64,000 nt of DNA from Rheinheimera hassiensis (GCF_022436675.1 NZ_JAKUJZ010000006.1:62001-126000); one strand, 5' to 3'; numbered from the stretch's first letter, positions 27,050 through 35,784 are shown. Notes: generated by a model not told the origin, from the sequence alone. Numbers and translations: made by a program.

Positions 27050-27751
27050 ATGGGCGCACAATGGAAAGCCAAACATAAAATGGATGCTGCCAACGCCAAA
27101 GGCCGCATTTTTACCAAGCTGGCAAAAGAGATTGCCGTTGCAGCGCGTAACGGCGCCGACCCGGATATGAATGCCAAACTACGCTCGGCCATTGAGGCGG
27201 CAAAAAAAGCATCAATGCCAAAAGATACGCTGGAGCGTGCTATTAAAAAAGGCGCGGGGTTGCTTGATGGCCCGGCAAACTATGAAACCGTCGTTTATGA
27301 AGGCTTTGCACCGCATCAGGTGCCGGTTATTGTTGAGTGCTTAACTGACAATAAAAACCGCAGCGCCATGAGTATCCGGCAATTGTTCCGCAAAGGCCAA
27401 CTGGCTACTTCCGGTGCAATATCCTGGGATTTTAAGCATTTAGGTCAGATTGAAGCTGAACCTACCAATGCAGACGCCGATGCTGAACTGGCTGCCATCG
27501 AAGCCGGTGCACAGGATTTTGAAGCCGGTGACGATAACGAAGTTGTGTTTTTAACTGAAGCTACCGATTTAGACTTGGTGGCAAAAGCTCTGCCAGAATT
27601 TGGCTTTAGCGTACTGACCGCTAAACTGGTATACCGTGCCAATAACCCGGTATCACTGGACGATACGCAGCGCGCTGAAGTAGAAGCCTTTTTAGATGCT
27701 ATTGATGCTGATGATGACGTACAGAACGTTTACGTTGGCTTAGCCGGCTAA
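27050..27751 (+). CDS. YebC/PmpR-family protein, second paralogue (YeeN-like)
   Basis: A 233-residue YebC-family protein that starts [28 protein letters not shown], with [23 protein letters not shown] in the middle and the closing [10 protein letters not shown]. It differs from the second family member at 43934-44677 ([12 protein letters not shown] start), matching the YeeN/YebC split in E. coli. The family was long called transcriptional regulators; later work ties YebC/TACO1 proteins to translation. GGAGCG precedes the ATG and a terminator follows. Confidence 0.9.
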   Translation: MGAQWKAKHKMDAANAKGRIFTKLAKEIAVAARNGADPDMNAKLRSAIEAAKKASMPKDTLERAIKKGAGLLDGPANYETVVYEGFAPHQVPVIVECLTDNKNRSAMSIRQLFRKGQLATSGAISWDFKHLGQIEAEPTNADADAELAAIEAGAQDFEAGDDNEVVFLTEATDLDLVAKALPEFGFSVLTAKLVYRANNPVSLDDTQRAEVEAFLDAIDADDDVQNVYVGLAG

Positions 27752-27781
27752 ATTACTTTCTCTGTTATCAGCTTCGCTAAA

Positions 27782-27814
27782 ACAGCCATCCTGTCGGGTG
27801 GCTGTGTTGTTTTT
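27782..27814 (+). terminator. Terminator after the YebC paralogue
   Basis: ACAGCCATCC (27782-27791) pairs with GGGTGGCTGT (27796-27805, one wobble) around a 4-base loop, followed by GTTGTTTTTG. It lies about 30 bases after the stop codon. Confidence 0.8.
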
Positions 27815-27823
27815 GCTGCACGC

Positions 27824-28210
27824 CTAACCAAATAGTAAACGCCAGATACTGACTTTTCGCTGCTGATGATATTCTTTGCGCAGTGTATCCACCTTCTGCA
27901 AATGCAATTTGGCCTGTGCAACATCGTCCTGCGTAGCGGCCTGCCGGGCTAACTGAAGCTCTGCCAATACCTGCTGCAGGCCCTGTTTAAACTGCTCGGC
28001 TTTTTCCGGTTCAAAATCAGCCTTGGCCGACTGTTGTGTCAGGCTGATCAACTCATCCAGTACCGGCAGAAGTTGGCCGGCGCTTTGCGCGTCATATGCC
28101 TGCTTATACTGAAAGGCCATATTCTTCATGGTTTTTTCCAGATCAACCGACGCCATAGCCGACACAGAGTAAAACAACCAACACAGGCTAAAACACAGAA
28201 TGCGCATCAC
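27824..28210 (-). CDS. cybC: Periplasmic cytochrome b562
   Basis: A 128-residue protein with a signal peptide (about residues 1-20, ending AMA) and a mature four-helix bundle of the cytochrome b562 family. The haem ligands are both present: the methionine in DLEKTMKN near the mature N-terminus aligns with Met7, and the histidine in KEYHQQRK near the end aligns with His102 of E. coli b562. A short tail (WRLLFG) extends beyond. It would bind haem b non-covalently; its electron-transfer partner is not known. No neighbour in the same operon. Confidence 0.85.
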   Translation of the reverse strand: MMRILCFSLCWLFYSVSAMASVDLEKTMKNMAFQYKQAYDAQSAGQLLPVLDELISLTQQSAKADFEPEKAEQFKQGLQQVLAELQLARQAATQDDVAQAKLHLQKVDTLRKEYHQQRKVSIWRLLFG

Positions 28211-28430
28211 ACTATCTCAAAAAACAATAAGGTGGTTATTGTAGCGTAAAGCGCCCCACAGGCATATCTTGCTTTGGTCGGCATACGCGCAAAGTAGCAG
28301 GCCGTTAAAACCCAGCCAGGGCCTGCACCAGACGCGAAAATAACCAGACTGGTCTGACAGTACTTGTCGTTAGCCGTTAAACCTGTTGAGATAGCCACGG
28401 GAACCCGACATACGATAAGAGATAACAATA

Positions 28431-29633
28431 ATGAAGCAAACACTCACTCCTTTAGCCTTATTTTGTGGTGCAGCCCTGTTAAGTGGCTGCGCTGCAACAA
28501 GCGATAACAGCGCGGCCTCACAGGCCAGCACCGCGCAGCAACTGGCACAGCAATATATTATTATCGACACCCACATCGATGTGCCTTACCGGCTGCATAA
28601 AGACTGGGAAGACGTTACTGCGGCGACGAAGCGTGGTGAATTTGATTATCCACGGGCGCAAGCAGGCGGTTTAAATGCGCCTTTTATGTCTATTTATATC
28701 CCGGCTTCGTATGAGCGCAGTGGCGGCGGTTATCAGTTGGCAAACCAGCTGATTGACAGCATGGAAGCCCTGGCAGCCCGTGCACCGGATAAATTCGCCA
28801 TGGCGTACAGCACAAAAGATGTAGTCGAACAGTTCGGCAGTGGCAAAGTCTCACTGGCGCTGGGCATGGAAAACGGCACGCCGATAAATGGCAAGCTGGA
28901 AAACCTGCAACATTTTTATCAGCGCGGCATCCGTTACATTACGCTATCACATTCTGAGAGCAACCATATTGCCGATTCCAGTTACGATTTACGCCGGCGC
29001 TGGAATGGCTTAAGCCCGTTCGGTAAAGAGCTGGTAGTGGCAATGAACAATATTGGTATGATGATCGATATTTCGCATGTATCAGATGACGCTTTTTATC
29101 AGGCAGTTGAGATCAGTAAGGTGCCGGTTATCGCTTCACATTCGTCGCTGCGCAGTTATACCCCGGGCTTTGAGCGCAACATGGATGATGACATGATCAA
29201 AGCGCTGGCGAAAAACGGCGGCGTAGTACAAATTAACTTTGGCTCGTCTTTTGTTACCATGATGGCTAACCAATATGGCGCTCTGCGCAAAGCCGCAGCG
29301 AAACAAGCCGGTGTAGCCGATGATGATGCTTTTGAACTGGCGTTTCGCAAAAAACATCCCTATCCGTTTGCGACCCTAGATACCGTACTTGACCATATTG
29401 AACATGTAGTAAAACTGGTAGGTATTGACTACGTTGGTATTGGCTCTGACTACGATGGCGTAGGTGATTCGCTACCGGTAGGCCTTAAGGATGTTGCCAG
29501 CTATCCAAATTTAATCAACGGCTTACTGCAGCGTGGCTATAGCAATGCCGATATCGAAAAAATTCTGTCGGGTAATTTCCTGCGCGTCTGGCGTGAAGTA
29601 GAGCAGTACGCGGCACAACAAAAAGCCGGGTAA
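28431..29633 (+). CDS. Lipoprotein membrane dipeptidase (peptidase family M19)
   Basis: A 400-residue renal-dipeptidase-like zinc enzyme. A lipobox (LLSGC, Cys20) shows it is a lipoprotein. The binuclear zinc ligands are visible: DTHIDVPY near residue 46, the glutamate in LGMENGTP near 144, and histidines in DISHVSD near 214 and IASHSS near 235, with GIGSDYDG near 339. It should cleave dipeptides, including D-amino-acid ones, in the periplasm or at the cell surface. It stands alone and is followed by a hairpin shared with the convergent DUF445 gene. Confidence 0.92.
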   Translation: MKQTLTPLALFCGAALLSGCAATSDNSAASQASTAQQLAQQYIIIDTHIDVPYRLHKDWEDVTAATKRGEFDYPRAQAGGLNAPFMSIYIPASYERSGGGYQLANQLIDSMEALAARAPDKFAMAYSTKDVVEQFGSGKVSLALGMENGTPINGKLENLQHFYQRGIRYITLSHSESNHIADSSYDLRRRWNGLSPFGKELVVAMNNIGMMIDISHVSDDAFYQAVEISKVPVIASHSSLRSYTPGFERNMDDDMIKALAKNGGVVQINFGSSFVTMMANQYGALRKAAAKQAGVADDDAFELAFRKKHPYPFATLDTVLDHIEHVVKLVGIDYVGIGSDYDGVGDSLPVGLKDVASYPNLINGLLQRGYSNADIEKILSGNFLRVWREVEQYAAQQKAG

Positions 29634-29638
29634 ACACC

Positions 29639-29668
29639 AGTTAAGCGCGGCAGAAGCCGCGCTTAACT
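29639..29668. terminator. 13-bp perfect hairpin between convergent genes
   Basis: AGTTAAGCGCGGC at 29639-29651 pairs perfectly with GCCGCGCTTAACT at 29656-29668 around AGAA. It sits 6 bases after the dipeptidase stop. It lacks a clear T run on either strand, so it may protect mRNA ends or act with Rho rather than as a plain intrinsic terminator. Confidence 0.6.
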
Positions 29669-29714
29669 ATCAGCTGTACACCCGCTTTTTATTGAGGTGA
29701 TTTGTACCGGTGCA

Positions 29715-30422
29715 TTACTGAATAAGGCCTGCCAGCACGCCGATAGCACCACCAAATACACCACCCCATACCACCAGCCAACCTAAATGCTGGCGGATCA
29801 TCTGTTGAATAATATCTTTTACCAATTCAGGGGTCAGCTCGTTTAAGCGCTGCTGCACTATAGTGTCGACCTGAGCACGCATGCTTTGTAGTTGCTCAGG
29901 CTGGTCCAGTTGTGCCAGCACCAGCTGGTTAAATTCATCGGTTTGCGATACCTCTACCAGGGCACTTTTCAGCTTGCCGATAAACGGCTCTTTTAACGGT
30001 AATAAGGCTGCGCTACCGCCAAACATGCCCAGCATACCGCCAAATGATGATTGCTCTACTACTTTTAACAAGGAGTCAAAAGCAGGCGACAGATCGGTCT
30101 GTGCTATAACCGGCTCAAAATCAAATGCCTTACCATGGCTTTGCTGTTTGTCTGCCAAAAAGCGTTCGATATTGTTGCTGCTGAAAAACTGTGTCATCAC
30201 CAGTTGGTAAATACCTGCTTTAAACTGCTCAAACCGGGCGGGAATTACGCCAGAGCCATACAAAAGCGGTACTTTTTCAAACAGCATATGCACCGCCAGC
30301 CAGTTGGTCAAAGCACCGGATAACGCAAATAAGCCTACACTGAGTATAAGTGGTTGCTGCAAATACCAACCTGCCAGCGTAATTGCTGCGGCTACCCCGT
30401 TAGTAACAACATTTTTATTCAT
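29715..30422 (-). CDS. DUF445-family membrane protein
   Basis: A 235-residue protein with membrane helices at about residues 8-38 and at the C-terminus (WLVVWGGVFGGAIGVLAGLI). FALSGALTNWLAVHMLF near residues 32-48 is the conserved DUF445 signature, which recurs in the first half of longer YheB-type proteins. The middle is helical and hydrophilic. Function unknown; proposed to be structural in the membrane. Transcribed alone. Confidence 0.82.
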   Translation of the reverse strand: MNKNVVTNGVAAAITLAGWYLQQPLILSVGLFALSGALTNWLAVHMLFEKVPLLYGSGVIPARFEQFKAGIYQLVMTQFFSSNNIERFLADKQQSHGKAFDFEPVIAQTDLSPAFDSLLKVVEQSSFGGMLGMFGGSAALLPLKEPFIGKLKSALVEVSQTDEFNQLVLAQLDQPEQLQSMRAQVDTIVQQRLNELTPELVKDIIQQMIRQHLGWLVVWGGVFGGAIGVLAGLIQ

Positions 30423-30575
30423 GCCTGCCTCCGCTATTAATACATAAGCCCTGTTGAATCAAAGCGTAGTGGCGCCGATTCTAATCAGCTAAAAGCCTGC
30501 AGGCAAGCTCCGGCTTCAGCTATCGGCGAATTCGGGTTATGCTGGGCGGGTATAAATGACAGCAAGTGAGTTCAG

Positions 30576-31094
30576 ATGAAAATAGTCGTTGCCTCGGCAA
30601 ATCCGGCAAAAATCCGCGCGGTACAGGATGCATTAGCACAGGTATTTAACGGCAAAACACTGCAATGCAGCGGGCAAAGTACCGACTCTGGTGTGCCGGC
30701 ACAGCCTATGACCAGTGAAGAAACCTTACAAGGTGCGCTCAACCGGCTGCAGGCAGTTGCAGCTGCCGCGCCGGGAGCAGAATATTATGTTGCCATTGAA
30801 GCAGGTTTAGACGGCGACTGCAGCTTCGCCTGGATTGTTATTGCCCACCAGGGACGCATCAGTAAAACCCGCTCGGCCAGTTTACCCATTCCACCCGCTG
30901 CACTCATGGCATTGCAACAAGGCGAAGAGCTGGGTGATGTTATCGACCTTATGTTCGCGCAACATAATATTAAACAACAAGGTGGAGCCATTGCCATGTT
31001 AACCAACCATCTGCTAACACGCTCAAGTGTGTATCAGCAAGCGATTATCCTGGCAATGATCCCGTTTATTCAGCCGCAGCTGTTTACTACTTAA
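30576..31094 (+). CDS. yjjX: Inosine/xanthosine triphosphatase (YjjX)
   Basis: A 172-residue house-cleaning enzyme that hydrolyses ITP and XTP so that deaminated purines are not built into RNA or DNA. It starts MKIVVASANPAKIRAVQDAL and shows STDSGVPAQPMT, YYVAIEAGLDGD and LGDVIDLMF, the usual YjjX blocks. Length matches E. coli YjjX (170). It converges with a short unknown gene. Confidence 0.92.
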   Translation: MKIVVASANPAKIRAVQDALAQVFNGKTLQCSGQSTDSGVPAQPMTSEETLQGALNRLQAVAAAAPGAEYYVAIEAGLDGDCSFAWIVIAHQGRISKTRSASLPIPPAALMALQQGEELGDVIDLMFAQHNIKQQGGAIAMLTNHLLTRSSVYQQAIILAMIPFIQPQLFTT

Positions 31095-31104
31095 CCGTAA
31101 AAAC

Positions 31105-31296
31105 TCAGTTGTAACCTAATACTGCACAGTGTGCGGTATCGGCATCACGACGGCTGGTTTTAACTTCTGCAGTGTCACTGTTGTCAGTCCATACCAGGCT
31201 CAATGCCTGACGTTCTTGCTGAGTTAAATCCACCGTTTTTTGCTGATTAAAGTAAAAACGTGGTTCTTGCTCATGATTCTGTTTAACTGCACTCAT
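31105..31296 (-). CDS. Unknown small hydrophilic protein
   Basis: A 63-residue reading frame starting MSAVKQNHEQEPRFYF, with AGGAG about 9 bases before the ATG at 31296. A longer start at 31335 lacks such a site. No signal peptide, membrane helix or recognised family. One cysteine near the end. Function not assignable. Confidence 0.55.
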   Translation of the reverse strand: MSAVKQNHEQEPRFYFNQQKTVDLTQQERQALSLVWTDNSDTAEVKTSRRDADTAHCAVLGYN

Positions 31297-31385
31297 AGCA
31301 GACTCCTGTAGTGGGTATAAAAAGAGAGTACCCACTAACTTTATAAGCCTTAGCCTGAGCGCAGGCTGAACAATAAATTTATCTG

Positions 31386-32879
31386 CTACAGATACGCCCG
31401 GTTGAATGACTCTTTCGATTGCTGCAGATAACTGCGCGCCTTTTGCGCATGATTTTCCCAGATCTGTTTATCGGCGGCGTCGGTAAACGGGTTTTGGCTG
31501 CTACTTACTGAGCGCTCAAAACGGTCATAGTGCGTTAGCATGGCTGAAGTGATCTGATTAAACTGATCTTTATAGCTTTGGGTATGATCCAGCTGCTCTG
31601 AGGTTTTCAGCACAAAACGGATAAGCTCAGTATTATTACCCTCATCCAGATAGCTCTTCGCTTTTAGCGTAATATTCCCCGCCACCTCTTCCATAAGTTT
31701 GTGCCGTACCAGTTCATCTTTGCTAAGCGCCCTGCTAATCGTTTCCTGAGAGCGCGCCATGCTGGCATGTTGTAAAGTGTCGCGCAGTTGTTTATCTAAA
31801 TTACGCCGAAAACCGTCAATACTCTTTTGAATATTCAGTAATTCGGCATCCAGCGCAGCTACTTGCAGCAACTCTTTTTCCAGTTCAGCCAGAAAACGCT
31901 CTGCATCCTGATAAATTTTCAGGCCATTTTGCTCTGCAAATTTACGATCAGAGCGGCTTAACCCCGCATCGCTGTAATTCGATTTATCAAAACTGGATGC
32001 CAGAAAAGACTTAAACGGCTCAGCAAAAGCCGAATATGCCCCTGCGCTTACTACGTTCAGTGTGGCTGTGGCCAGGTCGCCAAACGGCTTTAACATAGAA
32101 TTTAGCCGGGCTTGTTGCAGTGGTGTTGTTACACGTTTTGCATCATTAATAATGCTGCGAAAACTGGCATAAGCCATCGGGTTAGACATTTTATTACGCT
32201 CTGAGCTTGCCAGCGCCAGCGCAATACCGGAATGCAGTGCATTGGCGTATTCCAGATACTGGCGCTGCAAATCCAGCTGGGCGGCGTAATTAACGCCCAA
32301 GGTACGGAAAGACTCCGCCTGCAACGCAATATTCTGATCCTGACGCAATTTGTCCAGAATACCACTAACAATACGCTGCTCATTCTTCTGTAAAGCGGTT
32401 GACAGTAAAATGCGCTCTACCAGTACATCGTCTATATCTACTACACCATTTACTGCGTCTATATCCAGGCGCAGGTAGCGCTTAGCGGGTTCATCAATAG
32501 ACACCCGGTATGCTTTATAACTTACATCGCCGCCGCTATGCTCTATCAGAGCTACCGGCTGCCACAACGCATTTAACGATGGCATATCCGACACCAGCAC
32601 ATGAATGCGGTATGCGGTAATATTCGAATCAGGCCGCACCCATAATTCCAGTATGCCCATCTCACCGATAGCATCTTTGCTAAATAACACACTGTTACCA
32701 GACTTACACCGCAGCGCCGACTCCCCCGAGCGCGGTACACCAAGCAAAGCCCGGCAATCACCCAGTTGGCGCCAGCGCTCACCATCACTGTTTTCAAAGC
32801 CATCACTGAAAACCACAGCCGCCTGAGCTGAAACACCAGGCAGCCAGGCAGCAAGCAACAACGCAATCAAATTACGCAT
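31386..32879 (-). CDS. Unknown exported protein with N-terminal beta domain and long helical region
   Basis: A 497-residue protein with a signal peptide (about residues 1-20, ending AQAA). The mature start, VVFSDGFENSDGERWRQLGDC, followed by about 120 beta-rich residues, looks like a jelly-roll or lectin-like domain. From about residue 165 to the end the sequence is almost all helical, with heptad-like stretches (for example AERFLAELEKELLQVAALDAE near 325-345). No enzyme motif seen. It may be a surface or periplasmic adhesion or scaffold protein. It stands alone. Confidence 0.7.
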   Translation of the reverse strand: MRNLIALLLAAWLPGVSAQAAVVFSDGFENSDGERWRQLGDCRALLGVPRSGESALRCKSGNSVLFSKDAIGEMGILELWVRPDSNITAYRIHVLVSDMPSLNALWQPVALIEHSGGDVSYKAYRVSIDEPAKRYLRLDIDAVNGVVDIDDVLVERILLSTALQKNEQRIVSGILDKLRQDQNIALQAESFRTLGVNYAAQLDLQRQYLEYANALHSGIALALASSERNKMSNPMAYASFRSIINDAKRVTTPLQQARLNSMLKPFGDLATATLNVVSAGAYSAFAEPFKSFLASSFDKSNYSDAGLSRSDRKFAEQNGLKIYQDAERFLAELEKELLQVAALDAELLNIQKSIDGFRRNLDKQLRDTLQHASMARSQETISRALSKDELVRHKLMEEVAGNITLKAKSYLDEGNNTELIRFVLKTSEQLDHTQSYKDQFNQITSAMLTHYDRFERSVSSSQNPFTDAADKQIWENHAQKARSYLQQSKESFNRAYL

Positions 32880-33051
32880 GAAAACTCCGAAACTGGAAGT
32901 AAGTATAAAACCACCGGATAGCGGCTTTTGGAAGTGCGGCTATTTTAACCGAATACGGCCCTGCTGCAATACTGCGTTAGTGGACACTGCTTAAAATACT
33001 GTATCATCAAACTTTTAACACACTATCTGCCCCTACAAGTGAGTCGTTTAA

Positions 33052-33747
33052 ATGTGGCTGAATAAAGAGCAAGTGCTCGATGCTGCGATACGCACCTATA
33101 GAAAAACGGTATTGCACTCTACTCCCCAGCATGTCGTTATTGATAATTTATTTGATAGCAACAAACTCGATGAAGTTGTCCGTGTTTTACAGCAAGATAG
33201 TTGCTGGCAAACACAGAAACACACCTACTCAGCTTTATATGTCGATAACGCAAAATGGCAAAAAGCCAGGAAAAAACACCGTTTTGTACAACGAGATACT
33301 TGGCAACGCCCTGCACTTAATGCTGCAGGCGCGCCGGGTAATCTTGCCGCGCAGTTTTTGGCGTTTTTACGTGGCGATGAATTTATGTCTTTATTATCAC
33401 GTATCTTTAAAGTGGCATTAACCGATATCAATGTGGCTAATCCCGCTATTAACAGCAATTATTTTCGCTTAGGTGCAACCGACTTTGTTAATCAGCACGC
33501 GGATGACTCACCGGGCAGAGAAGTGTGTATGTTGTTGTATTTAAATAAAGACTGGCACCACAACAACGGTGGTGACTTGGTTTTTATGGGGAAGGATGAG
33601 AAACCGGTCAGTATAGCGCCATTGTATAACCGCTGCGTATTGTTCAACCCCGCCTCACCGGGCTCTGAGCATTGGGTAAAAGCGCTGACAACCGAAAATA
33701 CACAACGATACCGTTATAACGTCACCAGTTGGTATTGGTCTGAGTAG
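33052..33747 (+). CDS. 2OG-Fe(II) dioxygenase-like protein
   Basis: A 231-residue cytoplasmic protein. The C-terminal double-stranded beta-helix shows an HxD pair in NQHADDSPG near residue 156, a distal histidine in GSEHWVKAL near 212, and an arginine in RYRYNVTSWYW, the expected Fe(II) and 2-oxoglutarate ligands of the SM-20/prolyl-hydroxylase-like group. VCMLLYLNKDWHHNNGGDLVFMG is typical of this fold. The substrate is unknown; small relatives hydroxylate proteins or peptides. No operon partner. Confidence 0.8.
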   Translation: MWLNKEQVLDAAIRTYRKTVLHSTPQHVVIDNLFDSNKLDEVVRVLQQDSCWQTQKHTYSALYVDNAKWQKARKKHRFVQRDTWQRPALNAAGAPGNLAAQFLAFLRGDEFMSLLSRIFKVALTDINVANPAINSNYFRLGATDFVNQHADDSPGREVCMLLYLNKDWHHNNGGDLVFMGKDEKPVSIAPLYNRCVLFNPASPGSEHWVKALTTENTQRYRYNVTSWYWSE

Positions 33748-33760
33748 AAAGCGATTCATT

Positions 33761-33942
33761 CGACGCGTAAATGACAAAGGCCCACGCTTTTGGCCGAGAG
33801 AGGGATTCACTCATGCCATCCATGGCATTCGCCCTTCGGGTGGCAAAGCCATGCAAAACGGCTATCCTGCCGTTTTTTCGAACCGAAGGGTTCGAACCAA
33901 ATCCTCTGTCTCGACGCATAAATGACAAAGGCCCACGCTTTT
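33761..33942. repeat. Direct repeats of tRNA-Ser terminator and 3'-end sequence
   Basis: A 31-base sequence, CGACGCGTAAATGACAAAGG and its continuation, occurs at 33761-33791 and again at 33912-33942 with one difference. The second copy is the 5' half of the tRNA-Ser terminator palindrome. After the first copy comes GGCCGAGAGAGGGATTC, nearly the 3' end of the tRNA-Ser gene (GGCGGAGAGAGAGGGATTC at 33967-33985). Between lie further inverted repeats: AAAACGGC/GCCGTTTT around 33852-33878 and TTCGAACC/GGTTCGAA around 33878-33898. This reads as layered partial duplication of the tRNA-Ser downstream region. Confidence 0.8.
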
Positions 33943-33962
33943 AGCGTGGGCCTTTGTCATTT
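33920..33962 (-). terminator. tRNA-Ser terminator, 19-bp perfect stem
   Basis: AAATGACAAAGGCCCACGC at 33920-33938 pairs without mismatch with 33944-33962 around TTTTA. It begins 4 bases beyond the tRNA-Ser 3' end in the direction of transcription and is symmetric, so it could stop transcription from both sides. Confidence 0.85.
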
Positions 33963-33965
33963 ATC

Positions 33966-34055
33966 TGGCGGAGAGAGAGGGATTCGAACCCTCGTTAGGG
34001 GTTAACCTAAACACACTTTCCAGGCGTGCGCCTTCAGCCACTCAGCCATCTCTCC
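33966..34055 (-). tRNA. tRNA-Ser (anticodon GGA)
   Basis: A 90-base type II tRNA with encoded CCA. The acceptor stem GGAGAG pairs with CUCUCC, the D arm is GGCUGAGUGGCUGAAGGC, the anticodon loop CUGGAAA gives GGA for UCC and UCU codons, the long variable arm is present, and the T arm is GAGGG UUCGAAU CCCUC. Confidence 0.96.
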
Positions 34056-34170
34056 GGAACTTGCGTTGCAAGCGCGGCTATACTAGGGAAATTCACCGCG
34101 CGCTGCAACTGTTATATGTAGTAGTACTTTGTTTATGCCTGCTTTTTATACATATCAACCGAAAAGCTGA

Positions 34171-35229
34171 TTAAGCGTTGCCTTTTACCTGCGTTTTCAG
34201 CTCTTTTGCAAAGTTCAGCATGCGGTTAAGTGGCACTAAGGCTTTTTCCCGCTGTGCGGCATCAACAAAGATCTCATGGCCGGTAGTGTCTGTCAGTGCC
34301 GCCTCAATCGCTTTTAAGCCATTCATTGCCATCCAGGGGCAATGGGCACAGCTGCGGCACGTGGCGCCGTTACCACCGGTTGGCGCTTCAATAAAGCTCT
34401 TGCCGGGCATCTGCTGCTGCATCTTATAAAAGATGCCCTTATCGGTGGCGACAATAAAGGTGTCGTTAGGTAGCGTCTGGCTGGCTTTAATCAGCTGACT
34501 GGTAGAACCTACTGCATCAGCTAACTGGACTACGCTGTCAGGTGATTCAGGATGCACCAGCACAGCTGCATTGGGGTACTGTTTTTTCAGCTCAACCAGG
34601 GCATTAGCTTTAAATTCATCGTGCACGATACAAGCTGCGTTCCACAGCAACATGTCAGCACCGGTTTGCTTTTGTACCCAGGCGCCCAGGTGTTTATCCG
34701 GGCCCCAGAGAATCTTTTTGCCCTGGCTGTCTAAATAGTCCACTACATCCAGTGCAATCGATGATGTTACCACCCAGTCGGCGCGGGCTTTTACCGCTGC
34801 AGAAGTGTTGGCATATACCACTACTACGCGATCAGGGTGCGCATCACAAAAGGCCGAGAACGGCTCTGCCGGGCAGCCTAAGTCCAACGAACAGGTCGCT
34901 TCCAGCGTGGGCATTAATACCGTTTTGTTGGGCGTAAGAATTTTGGCGGTTTCGCCCATAAACTTTACCCCGGCGACAATTAGTGTTTTCGCCGGATGTT
35001 CATTACCAAAACGGGCCATTTCTAAAGAGTCTGACACACAGCCGCCTGTTTCTTCGGCCAGTGCCTGTATTTCCGGATCAGTATAATAATGCGCTACCAG
35101 CACGGCGTCTTTTTGCTGTAACAGGGTTTTGATACGGTCTTTATAGGCTTGCTTTTCGTCACCGCTCAGTGGCAGTGGCTTTTTCGGAAAGGCAAAGTCT
35201 TGCTCTGTGAAATACAACGTCTGTTCCAT
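34171..35229 (-). CDS. nadA: Quinolinate synthase
   Basis: A 352-residue enzyme that condenses iminoaspartate with dihydroxyacetone phosphate to quinolinate in NAD synthesis. The three [4Fe-4S] cysteines are in the E. coli positions: Cys113 (ATCSLD), Cys200 (NAACIV) and Cys297 in the CRSCAHCPW motif. [20 protein letters not shown] near residue 44 and HPESP near 226 are also conserved. It lies upstream of tRNA-Lys genes and the Tol-Pal operon, the same grouping as in E. coli. Confidence 0.97.
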   Translation of the reverse strand: MEQTLYFTEQDFAFPKKPLPLSGDEKQAYKDRIKTLLQQKDAVLVAHYYTDPEIQALAEETGGCVSDSLEMARFGNEHPAKTLIVAGVKFMGETAKILTPNKTVLMPTLEATCSLDLGCPAEPFSAFCDAHPDRVVVVYANTSAAVKARADWVVTSSIALDVVDYLDSQGKKILWGPDKHLGAWVQKQTGADMLLWNAACIVHDEFKANALVELKKQYPNAAVLVHPESPDSVVQLADAVGSTSQLIKASQTLPNDTFIVATDKGIFYKMQQQMPGKSFIEAPTGGNGATCRSCAHCPWMAMNGLKAIEAALTDTTGHEIFVDAAQREKALVPLNRMLNFAKELKTQVKGNA

Positions 35230-35300
35230 AGGGCTTACCTGCTGGCTTTAAAAGGCGGCTATTATAGCGCTGCGAATTGAGAAAATACAGTATGGCGGCA

Positions 35301-35376
35301 TGGTGGGTCATGATGGATTCGAACCATCGACCAACGGATTAAAAGTCCGCTGCTCTACCAGCTGAGCTAATGACCC
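35301..35376 (-). tRNA. tRNA-Lys (anticodon TTT), copy 1
   Basis: A 76-base gene with encoded CCA. Acceptor GGGUCAU/AUGACCC, anticodon loop CUUUUAA, T arm GAUGG UUCGAAU CCAUC with the normal G53-C61 pair. Nearest to nadA and first of the four in transcription order when counted from the high-coordinate side it is the last. Confidence 0.96.
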
Positions 35377-35395
35377 ATGCAGGAAAACAAAGAAG

Positions 35396-35471
35396 TGGTG
35401 GGCCATGATGAATTCGAATCATCGACCAACGGATTAAAAGTCCGCTGCTCTACCAGCTGAGCTAATGGCCC
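35396..35471 (-). tRNA. tRNA-Lys (anticodon TTT), copy 2, A53-U61 variant
   Basis: A 76-base gene with encoded CCA. Acceptor GGGCCAU/AUGGCCC, anticodon loop CUUUUAA. The T arm is GAUGA UUCGAAU UCAUC, so the last stem pair is A53-U61 rather than G53-C61. Otherwise it folds well. Identical to copy 3. Confidence 0.94.
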
Positions 35472-35488
35472 AAACAGGGTTATCGAAG

Positions 35489-35564
35489 TGGTGGGCCATG
35501 ATGAATTCGAATCATCGACCAACGGATTAAAAGTCCGCTGCTCTACCAGCTGAGCTAATGGCCC
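35489..35564 (-). tRNA. tRNA-Lys (anticodon TTT), copy 3, A53-U61 variant
   Basis: Identical over 76 bases to the gene at 35396-35471, including the A53-U61 T-stem pair and the C4-G69 acceptor pair. The 17-base spacer between the two genes shows no promoter, so they are probably cotranscribed. Confidence 0.94.
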
Positions 35565-35589
35565 ATTTCGATAGCAAAGTTTGCGCGAT

Positions 35590-35665
35590 TGGTGGGTCGT
35601 GCTGGATTCGAACCAGCGACCAATTGATTAAAAGTCAACTGCTCTACCAACTGAGCTAACGACCC
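35590..35665 (-). tRNA. tRNA-Lys (anticodon TTT), copy 4, E. coli-like
   Basis: A 76-base gene with encoded CCA. Acceptor GGGUCGU/ACGACCC, anticodon stem UUGA/UCAA with loop CUUUUAA, and T arm GCUGG UUCGAAU CCAGC. It is close to E. coli tRNA-Lys and clearly distinct from copies 1-3 in anticodon and acceptor stems. Confidence 0.96.
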
Positions 35666-35784
35666 TAACCGCGGAGGCATATCTTACTGATTTACGGCTT
35701 TTGTGCAACCAAAAATTGTTAAAAACCACGCTGATATCGTCTGACTGCTCAAAATGCCAGCGTTTGGAGGAATTAAAGCTTGCA

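Noticed and set aside
28342-28360. A FadR-like ACTGGTCTGACAGT sequence upstream of the dipeptidase gene
   Set aside because: One core base is wrong and the dipeptidase has no link to fatty-acid metabolism; likely chance.
35301-35665. Whether the four tRNA-Lys repeats form a CRISPR or other repeat array
   Set aside because: Each unit folds as a full tRNA with CCA and anticodon TTT; the regular spacing is due to tandem tRNA genes.
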